This document shows positions 16,019 to 23,916 of a stretch of DNA of 39,948 bases, piece after piece. The DNA lies in NCBI GenBank assembly GCA_964496205.1, contig CAZBXV010000016.1:1-39948 (forward strand). Direction: 5' to 3'. The position numbers were made by a program, and so were the translations under genes. The notes beneath the pieces are model-generated. The model was not told the DNA's origin and ran no database searches. It worked only from the letters and a program-made list of their open reading frames with translations. The stretch comes from CAYLHS01 sp964496205 (lineage in GTDB: Bacteria > Actinomycetota > Acidimicrobiia > Spongiisociales > UBA4744). Position 1 is the first letter of the stretch. Each line of letters begins with the position of its first letter.

Positions 16019-16474
16019 ATGCCGTCGACGTTCAGGGCCCGTATCGCCATCGTGCTCATACTGGGCATCTTCCTCATCCCCATCCTGGTGTCGTCGCTCC
16101 GTGGCCTCACGCATGTGCTCGCATGCGAAGAAGCCGTCGAGTCGCCCTTCACGGTCGTTGTGTCTGCAGGAGGAAACGCTGTGGTCACATCCTCTGCGAG
16201 CGGGGAAGCGGGGACGTCGAGCGCGCTGTGCGGTGGCTTGTCGGTCGACATGAAGGCGGGGAGAGTCGCCAACGACCGTATGAACGTGACGATCTCGGTG
16301 ACCAACAACTCCGAGTACCCGTGGCAGGGCACGGTCGACCTGTCACTCAACGGCAGCATGTTCCCGATTGCTATCGGGCGGATCGATCCGGGTGTGACCG
16401 AATCAGACTCGGTTCCACTGCGGCTCGGAGAGGGCACAACGGAGTTGGACGGAACGCTGCTGGTAGGGCCCTGA
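16019..16474 (+). CDS. Small membrane-anchored extracytoplasmic protein, unknown
   Basis: The 151-aa protein has one hydrophobic segment near the N-terminus (ARIAIVLILGIFLIPILVSS, about residues 7-26). The rest is a predicted extracytoplasmic beta-rich domain (VTISVTNNSEYPWQGTVDLS) resembling an Ig-like or CARDB-like fold in its pattern. Two Cys residues, shortly after the anchor (HVLACEE) and in SALCGG, could form a disulfide. I do not recognise the family. A TACACT hexamer at leaderless spacing supports this ATG; earlier in-frame starts would cross the promoter region. It is divergent from the GGDEF-like gene. Likely a real gene, judging by its codon pattern and clean start. Confidence 0.65.
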   Translation: MPSTFRARIAIVLILGIFLIPILVSSLRGLTHVLACEEAVESPFTVVVSAGGNAVVTSSASGEAGTSSALCGGLSVDMKAGRVANDRMNVTISVTNNSEYPWQGTVDLSLNGSMFPIAIGRIDPGVTESDSVPLRLGEGTTELDGTLLVGP

Positions 16475-16746
16475 CGCTTGCCGGGGAAGGGGGCAGGAAG
16501 ACCCCCTCTGTCACTTCGTGACACTTCTCCATGAGCTTCGCCCAAGGCCCCCTCCATCCTCAACCTCCGGTCGAGTCCGCCTCCCCAACGCTCGACCCTG
16601 CCGGGGGAGGGAACGATCGCCCTACGGTCTGGAGGCGCCTGTGATCGCGCCCTGGCTGGCCGCTGGAGACTGGCAGCCTGAACTTCTGAACAGCTGGCCG
16701 CTGAAGAGCCGAACGACCGGAGACTGAGCCCCGCTACCCTCGCAGG
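16475..16746. other. 272-bp gap with degenerate intergenic repeat motifs
   Basis: There is no gene. It has a TCACTTCGTGA hairpin (about 16511-16521) and GC-rich blocks. It shares an ordered set of short motifs with the gap at 32830-33151: GTCGAGTCC, GAGGGAAC, TCGCCC-ACGGTCT, TGTG-TCGCG and CTGGAGACT. The -10 of the next gene lies at its end. Confidence 0.5.
16735..16740 (+). promoter_or_regulatory. Putative -10 hexamer for leaderless transcript
   Basis: TACCCT lies 6 nt before the GTG at 16747. The AGG next to the start is too close to act as a Shine-Dalgarno sequence. Confidence 0.45.
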
Positions 16747-17562
16747 GTGAGCGCACGAAGCTTCGAAGCCGGGGGCACGCGGTTCGAGTTCACAGGGAAC
16801 CGCACCTACGTGATGGGCGTGCTGAACATGTCTCCCGAGTCGAAGAACCGCCAGACGATCGCCGGGTCGCCGGCCGAGGCGTTGAAGATGGCGAACCGGT
16901 ACCGGGAGGCCGGCGCCGACCTCGTCGACATAGGCGGCCAGTCCTCCCACTACCTCGCGCAGGAGCTCGACGTCGAGACGGAGTTGGGGCGGCTCGTCCC
17001 TGCCATTCGTCTTCTTGCACAGGACGGCTTCGTGGTCTCCGTCGACACGTGGAAACCGGACGTTGCGAAGGGTGCGATCGAAGCCGGCGCCGCGATCGTC
17101 AACGACACTGGTGGGATGCGGAATCCGGACATGGTCCAGCTCGTCGCATCGACGGGAGTCCCCGTCGTGGTCACGTACGTTGAGGGCGAGACTCCGCTTG
17201 CCGTAGGCGATCTGGAGTTCGTCGACGACAAGGCATCGCAGGTCGCCGAGCGGTTCGCTCCTCTCGTGGAAGACCTCGAACAACGCGGAGTAACCACACT
17301 CATCCTCGATCCAGGCATCGCCATCAACTACCGAAGCGACTACGAGTCCTACACGAGACAGCAGCTTCGCGTCATCAGAGGAATCGATTCGCTTCGTTCG
17401 TTTGGGTATCCAGTGCTCGTGCCGATTCCCCGAAAGCGGGAACTGGCTCGGGTGATGGCGTACATCACGATGGCATTGGAGTACGGTGCCGACATGATTC
17501 GAGTCCACGATGTCGAAGACGCCTGCGACCTGGTTCGCCTCTTCGGAAGAGACTCGCGGTGA
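16747..17562 (+). CDS. Dihydropteroate synthase-like (FolP paralogue) TIM-barrel protein
   Basis: The 271-aa protein has the DHPS/pterin-binding fold. Conserved: MGVLNMSPES (Asn27), DIGG (61-64), SVDTWKP (Asp100), VNDTGG (Asn119-Asp120), LDPGI (Asp188), PIPRK (Lys230) and IRVHDVE (Arg252, His254). Diverged: the usual T-P-D-S-F-S-D-G-G loop is SPESKNRQT, and the pyrophosphate loop G-E-S-T-R-P-G is GQSSHYL. Pterin-pocket residues are thus mostly kept while the pyrophosphate and pABA side is changed, so it may not be the true folate enzyme. GTG start with a leaderless -10. Its stop overlaps the holA start (GTGA). No other folate gene is nearby. Confidence 0.8.
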   Translation: MSARSFEAGGTRFEFTGNRTYVMGVLNMSPESKNRQTIAGSPAEALKMANRYREAGADLVDIGGQSSHYLAQELDVETELGRLVPAIRLLAQDGFVVSVDTWKPDVAKGAIEAGAAIVNDTGGMRNPDMVQLVASTGVPVVVTYVEGETPLAVGDLEFVDDKASQVAERFAPLVEDLEQRGVTTLILDPGIAINYRSDYESYTRQQLRVIRGIDSLRSFGYPVLVPIPRKRELARVMAYITMALEYGADMIRVHDVEDACDLVRLFGRDSR

Positions 17563-18548
17563 AGTCGGTGATTGCCGTCGTCGGGCCTTCCGGGGCGGGT
17601 CCCGGCGAGCGCGAAACGATGCTCCAGCGGGCACGTGCCCTCTTGGACCAGTCTGAGGTCTCTGACACGCTTCGCATCGATGTGCCTGCCAGAGGCGCCG
17701 AAGAACCCGGCGAAGGGGGAGTGCTGAGAGCAGGAGTCGATGCCATCGTTCCCGCGCTGCAGTCCGGCTCGCTGTTCGGGGACCGGCTGGGTGTGGAGGT
17801 GATCGATGCCCAGAACCTCCAGAAGGCGGAAGCCGATGTTGTGGCGGAGCTGCTGGGGCACATGGATCCGAACGCGATCACGGTGGTGTTCGTGAGTGCC
17901 GGGAGCATGCCGGCCGCGCTGAGGAAACAGGTGAAGGCGGTGGGGGAGAGCATCACGATCAAGCCGGTGCGCGAGCAAGACGCCGGGGACTGGCTCTTCT
18001 CCGAGATCAGAAGCCGAGGCATGCGGGTCGAACCCGACGCGGTAGCGGCATTGCTTCGGAAGTTCGGATCAGACATTGGCTCGCTCGCGAGAGCACTCGA
18101 TCAGCTCGAAGGATCCGGAAAGATCACGATCGACGAGGTCAACCGGCGGTTCGCCAATCGCCCCGACGAACCTACCTGGCTGTACGGGGATGCCGTCGCC
18201 GCAGGTGACGTCGGACAGGCGCTGCGCAGGCTGTCCGACTTCCTCGTCCACGGCCATCCGCTCCAACTCCTCGCATTCATGGAGGGGGATCTCCGGCGGA
18301 GATCCGTCGCGGCGGTTGCCCCCAATCTGGAGACGATGTCCGAGTGGCTGGGTGAGTCGTCCTACCCGGTCAAGAAGGCGTGGAACAACCGCTCCAGGGT
18401 GTCGGATTCTTCACTGTCGAAAGCATTGGACGCGCTCTCCCGAGCCGACAGGATCATCAAGACGAGCCCTCCGGAAATGCATCGGCTGACACTCGAGCGG
18501 CTCACGGTGGCGCTGTGTCGCTGGTACGGGGGACCGCGAAGGGCGTAG
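17559..18548 (+). CDS. holA: DNA polymerase III delta subunit
   Basis: The 329-aa clamp-loader delta subunit opens the sliding clamp during loading on DNA. The N-terminal AAA+-like part (VVGPSGAGPGER replaces a real P-loop, as delta does not hydrolyse ATP), the SGSLFGDRLGVEVID segment typical of HolA, the middle lid domain (LLRKFGSDIGSLARALDQL) and the C-terminal collar helices (HPLQLLAFM, YPVKKAWNN, HRLTLERLTVALC) are all present. The GTG overlaps the stop of the FolP-like gene. It converges on rpsT with 5 nt between the stops. The order comEA-comEC-holA-rpsT-lepA is a common genome arrangement, here interrupted by the GGDEF-like, small membrane and FolP-like genes. Confidence 0.92.
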   Translation: MKSVIAVVGPSGAGPGERETMLQRARALLDQSEVSDTLRIDVPARGAEEPGEGGVLRAGVDAIVPALQSGSLFGDRLGVEVIDAQNLQKAEADVVAELLGHMDPNAITVVFVSAGSMPAALRKQVKAVGESITIKPVREQDAGDWLFSEIRSRGMRVEPDAVAALLRKFGSDIGSLARALDQLEGSGKITIDEVNRRFANRPDEPTWLYGDAVAAGDVGQALRRLSDFLVHGHPLQLLAFMEGDLRRRSVAAVAPNLETMSEWLGESSYPVKKAWNNRSRVSDSSLSKALDALSRADRIIKTSPPEMHRLTLERLTVALCRWYGGPRRA

Positions 18549-18553
18549 ACGCC

Positions 18554-18811
18554 CTATTTGGCGATGCGCTTCGCCAGACGGGACTTCTTGCGCGCGGCGG
18601 TGTTCTTGTGGATCAGACCCTTCGCAGCCGCCATGTCGATGTGCCTCTGAGCTTCGCGAAATGCCGCTTCGGTTGCAGGAGCATCACCCGAGTCGGCGGC
18701 GGCGATTGCCTGCTTCGCACGCGTCTTCAACTCCGACCGCTTCGCCTTGTTTGCGGCGCGAAGTCGAACGTTCTGGCGGTTGCGTTTCATCTGAGATTTG
18801 ATGTTGGCCAT
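18554..18811 (-). CDS. rpsT: 30S ribosomal protein S20
   Basis: The 85-aa protein matches S20 from end to end. It begins MANIKSQMKRNRQNVRLRAA, a Lys/Arg-rich helix that contacts 16S rRNA. The family helix-turn-helix bundle follows (KSELKTRAKQAIAA-type, AFREAQRHIDMAAAKG) and the tail is NTAARKKSRLAKRI. The start at 18811 was set by this N-terminus; longer in-frame extensions lie over the lepA promoter. It is divergent from lepA across 94 nt. Confidence 0.97.
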   Translation of the reverse strand: MANIKSQMKRNRQNVRLRAANKAKRSELKTRAKQAIAAADSGDAPATEAAFREAQRHIDMAAAKGLIHKNTAARKKSRLAKRIAK

Positions 18812-18890
18812 GCCTGCATCTCGTGTTCGAGGACGATGATCGACGGCGAGAGCCGCCGAGCGAGAGAGCTTAGCAGCGGCGGCGGGCGGG

Positions 18891-18896
18891 TACAAT
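18891..18896 (+). promoter_or_regulatory. Putative -10 hexamer of lepA
   Basis: TACAAT is the best -10 match in the rpsT-lepA gap. It lies 9 nt before the CTG proposed as the lepA start. Transcription would begin near 18903, leaving almost no 5' leader. Confidence 0.5.
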
Positions 18897-18905
18897 GCGG
18901 CGGCT

Positions 18906-20690
18906 CTGATTCGCAACTTCTCCATCATCGCGCACATCGACCATGGCAAGTCGACGTTGGCCGACCGGTTCCTCGAGAGGACGGGGGCGGTCGACGCGCG
19001 CGAGATGCGAGATCAGGTCCTCGACACGATGGAACTCGAACGTGAACGAGGAATCACGATCAAGGCCCAGGCGGTCCGCCTCCCGTACCGGCACAAGGAC
19101 GGCAAGACCTACACCCTCAACTTGATCGACACACCTGGCCACGTGGATTTCAACTACGAGGTGTCCAGGTCCTTGGCGGCGTGCGAGGGAGCGGTCTTGC
19201 TCGTCGACGCAGCGCAAGGCGTGCAGGCCCAGACGCTCGCCAACGCCTATCTGGCGATCGACGCGGGTCTTGAGATCATCCCGGTTCTCAACAAGATCGA
19301 CCTGCCTGCCGCCGATCCCGATCGGGTCGCCGGCGAAGTCTCAGCTCTGCTCGGCGTAGACGCCGAGCAGATCGTCAGGGTCTCGTCGAAGACCGGTGAG
19401 GGGATCGACCTGCTGCTCGAACGGATCGTTGAAGAGATCCCGCCGCCAGAGGGCGATCCGAACGCGCCGCTACGGGCCCTCGTGTTCGATTCCTACTACG
19501 ACCCCTACCGGGGGGTCGTCTGCTACCTGCGTGTCGTCGACGGTGAACTTGCACAGGGGGACGAGTTGGCTTTCACGGCCACGCGTGAACGCCACTCAGC
19601 GGCCGAAGTCGGTGTGTTGACACCGCAAGCCCGGCCCGTCCAAACGCTGTCGGCGGGTGAAGTGGGCTACCTCATCACTGGAGTGAAGGACATCAGCCGC
19701 ATCAAAGTTGGCGACACGGTTGCCCACAACCGGGACGTTGTGCCCTTGCCCGGATACGCCGAACCCAAACCGATGGTCTTTTCAGGGATGTTCCCTTCGG
19801 ACGGGGACGACTTCGAAGACCTCAGGGAAGCACTCGACAAGCTGAAGCTCAACGACGCGGCGCTTGTGTACGAACCAGAGACCTCCCGTGCGCTCGGGTT
19901 CGGTTTCCGATGCGGATTCCTCGGTCTCCTTCACATGGAGATCGTTCGTGAACGGTTGGAACGTGAATACGACCTCGACTTGGTTGCTACGTCACCATCC
20001 GTCGCCTATCAGGTTGTCAAAACCGGTGGGTCGACGCTCGAGATCCGTTCACCGGCCGATCTCCCCGAACCCGCCGCAATCGATCATTTGGACGAACCGG
20101 TCATTCGGGCGCTGATCGTCGTTCCCACCGAGTATGTCGGGACGGTGATGGACCTTGCGCAGACCCGACGGGGCACGATGCGACATATGCACTATCTCAC
20201 TCCTGAACGCGTCGAACTGACGTATGAGATCCCACTCGCCGAGGTCGTGTTCGACTTCTTCGACGCCCTCAAGTCGAGGACCCGAGGCTACGCATCCCTC
20301 GACTACGAGCCGGCCGGCTATCGAACGGCCGACCTGGTTCGCGTCGACATCCTTCTCAACGGCCAGCACGTCGACGCTTTCTCCGCAATCGTCCACAGGG
20401 ACCGGGGGTATGAGTACGGTCGCAAGATGGTCACGAGACTCAGAGCGCTCATTCCCCGGCAGCTCTTCGACGTGCCGATCCAGGCTGCGATCGGTAGCCG
20501 GGTCATCGCGAGAGAGACGGTCAAGGCGAGGCGAAAGGACGTGATTGCCAAGTGCTACGGCGGTGACGTCACCCGCAAACGCAAGCTGCTCGAGCGCCAG
20601 AAAGAGGGCAAGAAACGAATGAAGATGGTGGGAAGCGTCGAGGTTCCGCAAGAAGCGTTCATCTCGGCACTGAGGCTCGATGACGAGTAG
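18906..20690 (+). CDS. lepA: Elongation factor 4 (LepA), non-AUG start
   Basis: The 594-aa ribosome-associated GTPase has G1 AHIDHGKST (residues 9-17), switch II DTPGHVDF, and G4 NKID (VLNKIDLPAADP). EF-G-like domains II, III and V come next, then the LepA-specific C-terminal domain with KCYGGDVTRKRKLLERQKEG. The start is odd: between the preceding in-frame stop (18837-18839) and the P-loop there is no ATG, GTG or TTG. The first standard start (TTG at 18957) would remove the P-loop. LIRNFSIIAHIDHG aligns with normal LepA N-termini, so I propose CTG 18906 (or ATT 18909). A one-base sequencing error could instead join ATG 18895. It overlaps hemW by 11 nt. Confidence 0.93.
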   Translation: MIRNFSIIAHIDHGKSTLADRFLERTGAVDAREMRDQVLDTMELERERGITIKAQAVRLPYRHKDGKTYTLNLIDTPGHVDFNYEVSRSLAACEGAVLLVDAAQGVQAQTLANAYLAIDAGLEIIPVLNKIDLPAADPDRVAGEVSALLGVDAEQIVRVSSKTGEGIDLLLERIVEEIPPPEGDPNAPLRALVFDSYYDPYRGVVCYLRVVDGELAQGDELAFTATRERHSAAEVGVLTPQARPVQTLSAGEVGYLITGVKDISRIKVGDTVAHNRDVVPLPGYAEPKPMVFSGMFPSDGDDFEDLREALDKLKLNDAALVYEPETSRALGFGFRCGFLGLLHMEIVRERLEREYDLDLVATSPSVAYQVVKTGGSTLEIRSPADLPEPAAIDHLDEPVIRALIVVPTEYVGTVMDLAQTRRGTMRHMHYLTPERVELTYEIPLAEVVFDFFDALKSRTRGYASLDYEPAGYRTADLVRVDILLNGQHVDAFSAIVHRDRGYEYGRKMVTRLRALIPRQLFDVPIQAAIGSRVIARETVKARRKDVIAKCYGGDVTRKRKLLERQKEGKKRMKMVGSVEVPQEAFISALRLDDE

Positions 20691-21810
20691 TGCTCGCGCC
20701 GACGCCGCAGGCGGCGAGAGGGCGGCCTACGTGCACGTACCGTTCTGTGCCCGCCTCTGCCCGTACTGTGACTTCAACGTCGTTGCCGGCAGGGACGAAC
20801 TGATCGATCGGTATGTCGACGCTGTCGTCGCCGAAATCCGAGCGACCGATCAATGGGGATCGCTCGACTCGGTCTACGTCGGTGGTGGGACGCCGACCCG
20901 TATCCCCCCACAGCGCCTGGGAGACATCATCCGGGCTCTCGACCACCGGTTCGGGCTGTCACCCGGAGCCGAGGTCTCGCTGGAAGCGAACCCGGAGGAC
21001 TGGACACCTGATCTCGGGAATGCCCTGCGCGGTGTCGGATTCACCAGGGTCTCCTTCGGGGCCCAGTCGTTCGACAGCGACACGCTGCGCGCACTCGGGA
21101 GGTTGCATGATCCCGGTCAGGGGAGGGAGGCGGTCATCGAAGCGGTAGCTCAGGGTTTCTCGGTCAATATCGATCTGATCTTCGGCACACCGGGAGAAAC
21201 ACTGGACGAATGGAAACGGACGGTCGAGACGGCCATGTTGCTTCGCCCCCACCATCTCTCGGTGTACGCACTGACGGTCGAGCGGGGGACGGCGTTGAGC
21301 AGGGCCATCAATGCAGGTGCTCCGGCTCCCGATGAGGACCTACAGGCCGACGAATACGAGGCGGCCGATCATCTCGCCGGGGCCATGCTCCGGTATGAGG
21401 TTTCCAACTACGCGGTGGAGGGGCACGAATGCGTTTACAACCTGATCACGTGGGCGCAAGGCGAGTACCTGGGGATCGGCGCTGGAGCGCATGGTCATCG
21501 AGACGGTGCAAGAACTCGCAACGTGCGACGAGTCGACGCATACGTCGACCGAGTGGAGCGCGGCGTCAAGCCCCGTCAAGGGGTGGAAGTCCTCGACCCA
21601 TGGAAGAAGGAGCAGGAGCGTCTGCTGTTGGGGTTGAGAAGAACGGTGGGTGTGGCAACTGGCCGCGGCGGCCGACTGCTGCTCGACTCCGAGGCGGGGG
21701 CACGACTGGTCGACGCCGGCGTGATCGAAGAACGCAGCGGCAGGATCATCGTCCTCCGACCCCTTCTCACCGACGAAGTGAGCAGATCGGTCTTAGCACT
21801 CTCAGGGTGA
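20680..21810 (+). CDS. hemW: Radical SAM heme chaperone HemW
   Basis: The 376-aa HemN-like radical SAM protein is now seen as a heme-delivery protein rather than coproporphyrinogen oxidase. The cluster motif is C23-x3-C27-x2-C30 in HVPFCARLCPYCDF. The extra Cys found next to the motif in true HemN (CxxxCxxCxC) is replaced by Phe, which supports HemW. Other blocks: YVGGGTPT, EANPEDW, FTRVSFGAQSFD, NIDLIFGTPGET, and the C-terminal HemN_C region (YLGIGAGAHG). Its ATG lies within the end of lepA (11-nt overlap). The hrcA CIRCE operator overlaps its last codons. Confidence 0.92.
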   Translation: MTSSARADAAGGERAAYVHVPFCARLCPYCDFNVVAGRDELIDRYVDAVVAEIRATDQWGSLDSVYVGGGTPTRIPPQRLGDIIRALDHRFGLSPGAEVSLEANPEDWTPDLGNALRGVGFTRVSFGAQSFDSDTLRALGRLHDPGQGREAVIEAVAQGFSVNIDLIFGTPGETLDEWKRTVETAMLLRPHHLSVYALTVERGTALSRAINAGAPAPDEDLQADEYEAADHLAGAMLRYEVSNYAVEGHECVYNLITWAQGEYLGIGAGAHGHRDGARTRNVRRVDAYVDRVERGVKPRQGVEVLDPWKKEQERLLLGLRRTVGVATGRGGRLLLDSEAGARLVDAGVIEERSGRIIVLRPLLTDEVSRSVLALSG

Positions 21811-21819
21811 GAGTGCTAA
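21793..21819. promoter_or_regulatory. CIRCE operator (HrcA binding site)
   Basis: TTAGCACTC, then 9 nt, then GAGTGCTAA: a perfect match to the CIRCE consensus inverted repeat with its standard spacer. It covers the last codons and stop of hemW and overlaps the hrcA -10 hexamer TAACCT. HrcA bound here would block its own promoter, the classic autoregulated heat-shock loop. Confidence 0.97.
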
Positions 21820-21822
21820 CCT
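21817..21822 (+). promoter_or_regulatory. Putative -10 hexamer of hrcA
   Basis: TAACCT shares its first three bases with the right arm of CIRCE and ends 6 nt before the hrcA ATG, predicting a leaderless hrcA-dnaJ message. Confidence 0.5.
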
Positions 21823-21828
21823 GGCCGC

Positions 21829-22833
21829 ATGCTCAGCGAACGCAAGGCCCAGATCTTGCGGACGCTCGTCGAGGAGTACATCCGGACGGGTGAGCCCGTG
21901 TCGTCGAGGACGGTGCTCGACCTGTCCCGGCTCGACGTTTCATCCGCAACCGTCCGCAACGATCTCGCTGCGCTTGAATCCGAAGGTTTGGTGATTCAAC
22001 CTCACACGTCCGCTGGGCGAGTGCCGACCGGGCGCGCCTACCGCTACTACGTCGACAACTGCGTACCGGCACGTCTTCGATCACAGACCAGGAGCCGCAT
22101 CCAGACGTTCTTCTCGTCGTTTCACCAGGGGCTGTCGAGCCTCCTCAAGTCGACGACCGAGCTGCTCAGCGACATCACCCACTATCCGGCGGTGATGATC
22201 GGCCCCGGTGTCGGCATGGACCACGTTCGGGGCGTCCACCTTGTACCACTTGCATCACAATTGGTGTTGCTGGTCGTCATCTTCAATCGTGGTCGTGTCA
22301 CGCGGGAACTGGTGCGGCTCGAGCGACCGGTCGACCCGAGCGACGTGCTCGAAGCGGAACGTGCGCTCGCCGAGCTGTTCGACACGGCAACCATCGACGA
22401 GATCAGATCGGGAGTGGCATCGTATCCGCGGAATCTACGTACGTCGGCATCGAGGCTCGTGGACGAGGTCATCGACGCGGTCGCGCACCTCGAGCGCGGT
22501 CCGAGAGAGGTCTACGTGTCGGGCACGTCCCAGATGACCACCGTCTGGGAGGACCTCGCAGCAATCAGGTCAATCCTCGAACTGCTCGAACGAGATGCGA
22601 TGGTCCTGTCGATCCTCAGCGACGGGCCGGAGGGTACCGGGATCAGGATCGGAGAGGAGCTCGCTATGGGCGGAGATCTCAATCTCGCAGTCGTGTCGAC
22701 CCGGTTCAGACTTGGGGATACCGGCGAGGGCAGCGTGGGAGTCATCGGACCGATGCGCATGGACTACCGTCGTACGATCTCGGCCGTCGAAGAGGTCGTC
22801 GAGACTCTCGAGGAGAGTCTGGGTCCCTCATAG
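21829..22833 (+). CDS. hrcA: Heat-inducible transcription repressor HrcA
   Basis: The 334-aa repressor begins with an N-terminal winged-helix domain: SERKAQILRTLVEEYIRTG, VSSATVRNDLAALESEGL, QPHTSAGRVPTGRAYRYYVD. These are near-invariant HrcA blocks. The GAF-like core follows, with HVRGVHLVPL and the late GTGIRIGEELA and SVGVIGPMRMDYRRTI segments. It represses heat-shock genes by binding CIRCE; a perfect CIRCE sits directly upstream. It is followed after 12 nt by dnaJ, an hrcA-dnaJ pair without grpE or dnaK. The ATG has a leaderless-type -10 and no Shine-Dalgarno sequence. Confidence 0.97.
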   Translation: MLSERKAQILRTLVEEYIRTGEPVSSRTVLDLSRLDVSSATVRNDLAALESEGLVIQPHTSAGRVPTGRAYRYYVDNCVPARLRSQTRSRIQTFFSSFHQGLSSLLKSTTELLSDITHYPAVMIGPGVGMDHVRGVHLVPLASQLVLLVVIFNRGRVTRELVRLERPVDPSDVLEAERALAELFDTATIDEIRSGVASYPRNLRTSASRLVDEVIDAVAHLERGPREVYVSGTSQMTTVWEDLAAIRSILELLERDAMVLSILSDGPEGTGIRIGEELAMGGDLNLAVVSTRFRLGDTGEGSVGVIGPMRMDYRRTISAVEEVVETLEESLGPS

Positions 22834-22845
22834 CCCTGGAGAGTC

Positions 22846-23916
22846 ATGCGCAAGGACTACTACTCGATTCTCGGTGTGTCTCAGGACGCAACGCAGGAGG
22901 ACATCAAGCGCGCGTTCAGGCGCCTTGCCCGTGAGACACATCCCGATGCGAACCCCGACGATCCAACTGCAGAAGCGAAATTCCGCGACGTGGCCGAGGC
23001 CTACGAGGTGTTGTCGGATCCTCAGAGGCGAAGCTCGTACGACCACGGAGAGACCGTGGATCTGGGCGACCTTCTCATGGGAGGGTTCGACGATCTCCTT
23101 CGATCTGTGTTCGGCACCGGCGGGGTGTTCGGGTTCGGTGGCCAGCGAGGACCTGCGAGAGGCAGGGACATCGCCGTCGAGGCGAGGATCGAACTCGTCG
23201 AAGCTGCACTCGGCACGACGAAAGAGATGACATTTCAGGCGCTTTCGGGCTGTCCCACGTGTGGAGGAACGGGTGCGGCCGAAGGAGCATCTGTCGAGAT
23301 GTGCGGTCGCTGCAACGGGACGGGCACGATGCAGGTCTCCCGGAGATCGATGTTCGGGTCGATGATGACCCTCACGACCTGCGACGTGTGTCATGGTCGG
23401 GGGAAGATCGTGTCCGAGCGCTGCGTGACATGCGGCGGGACGTGCGTGGTGCGACAGGATCGCACCACAACCATCCAGATACCCCAAGGCGTCTCGACAG
23501 GGACGAGGCTCCGCCTGTCCGGGCAGGGGGAGGCGGCTCCCTACGGTGGATCGGCAGGCGACCTGTACGTGGAGATCAGGGTGCTGTCCGATGATCGATT
23601 CATCCGAGACGGCGACGATCTCTTGTATCAGCTGGATCTCGACATCACCCAAGCCGCGCTCGGGTCCGAAGTATCGATCCCGCTGATCGAAGGCGGAGAG
23701 ACGCTCTTGTCGATCCCGGCCGGCACACAGCCCGGACAGCGGTTTCCCGTCAGCGGCAAGGGGATCGGACGACTCGGAAGGAGAGGCCGGGGCAATCTGA
23801 CGGTGATCGCGCGGGTGGTTGTCCCCACCAAGCTATCGAGAGACGAGGAACGCGCCCTGCGCGACTTCGCCGAGATGCGTGGCGAGTCCGTCAAGTCGAA
23901 GCGACGCTTCCTCTGA
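22846..23916 (+). CDS. dnaJ: Chaperone DnaJ
   Basis: The 356-aa type I Hsp40 starts with the J domain and its HPD motif (residues 32-34). A short Gly/Phe region (GGVFGFGG) is next, then the zinc region with four Cys motifs starting near residues 136 (CPTCGGTG), 153 (CGRCNGTG), 179 (CDVCHGRG) and 193 (CVTCGGTC), and the C-terminal substrate-binding domains. The fourth motif ends in Cys rather than Gly. It stimulates DnaK ATPase and holds unfolded proteins. It is co-transcribed with hrcA and so is probably under CIRCE control. The stop overlaps the rsmE start (TGATG). Confidence 0.96.
   Translation: MRKDYYSILGVSQDATQEDIKRAFRRLARETHPDANPDDPTAEAKFRDVAEAYEVLSDPQRRSSYDHGETVDLGDLLMGGFDDLLRSVFGTGGVFGFGGQRGPARGRDIAVEARIELVEAALGTTKEMTFQALSGCPTCGGTGAAEGASVEMCGRCNGTGTMQVSRRSMFGSMMTLTTCDVCHGRGKIVSERCVTCGGTCVVRQDRTTTIQIPQGVSTGTRLRLSGQGEAAPYGGSAGDLYVEIRVLSDDRFIRDGDDLLYQLDLDITQAALGSEVSIPLIEGGETLLSIPAGTQPGQRFPVSGKGIGRLGRRGRGNLTVIARVVVPTKLSRDEERALRDFAEMRGESVKSKRRFL

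Noticed and set aside
15838..17634. 598-codon open frame on the minus strand
   Set aside because: It runs antisense to the small membrane protein and the FolP-like gene. Its composition (Arg/Ser/Pro-rich, no domain) is that of a high-GC shadow frame.
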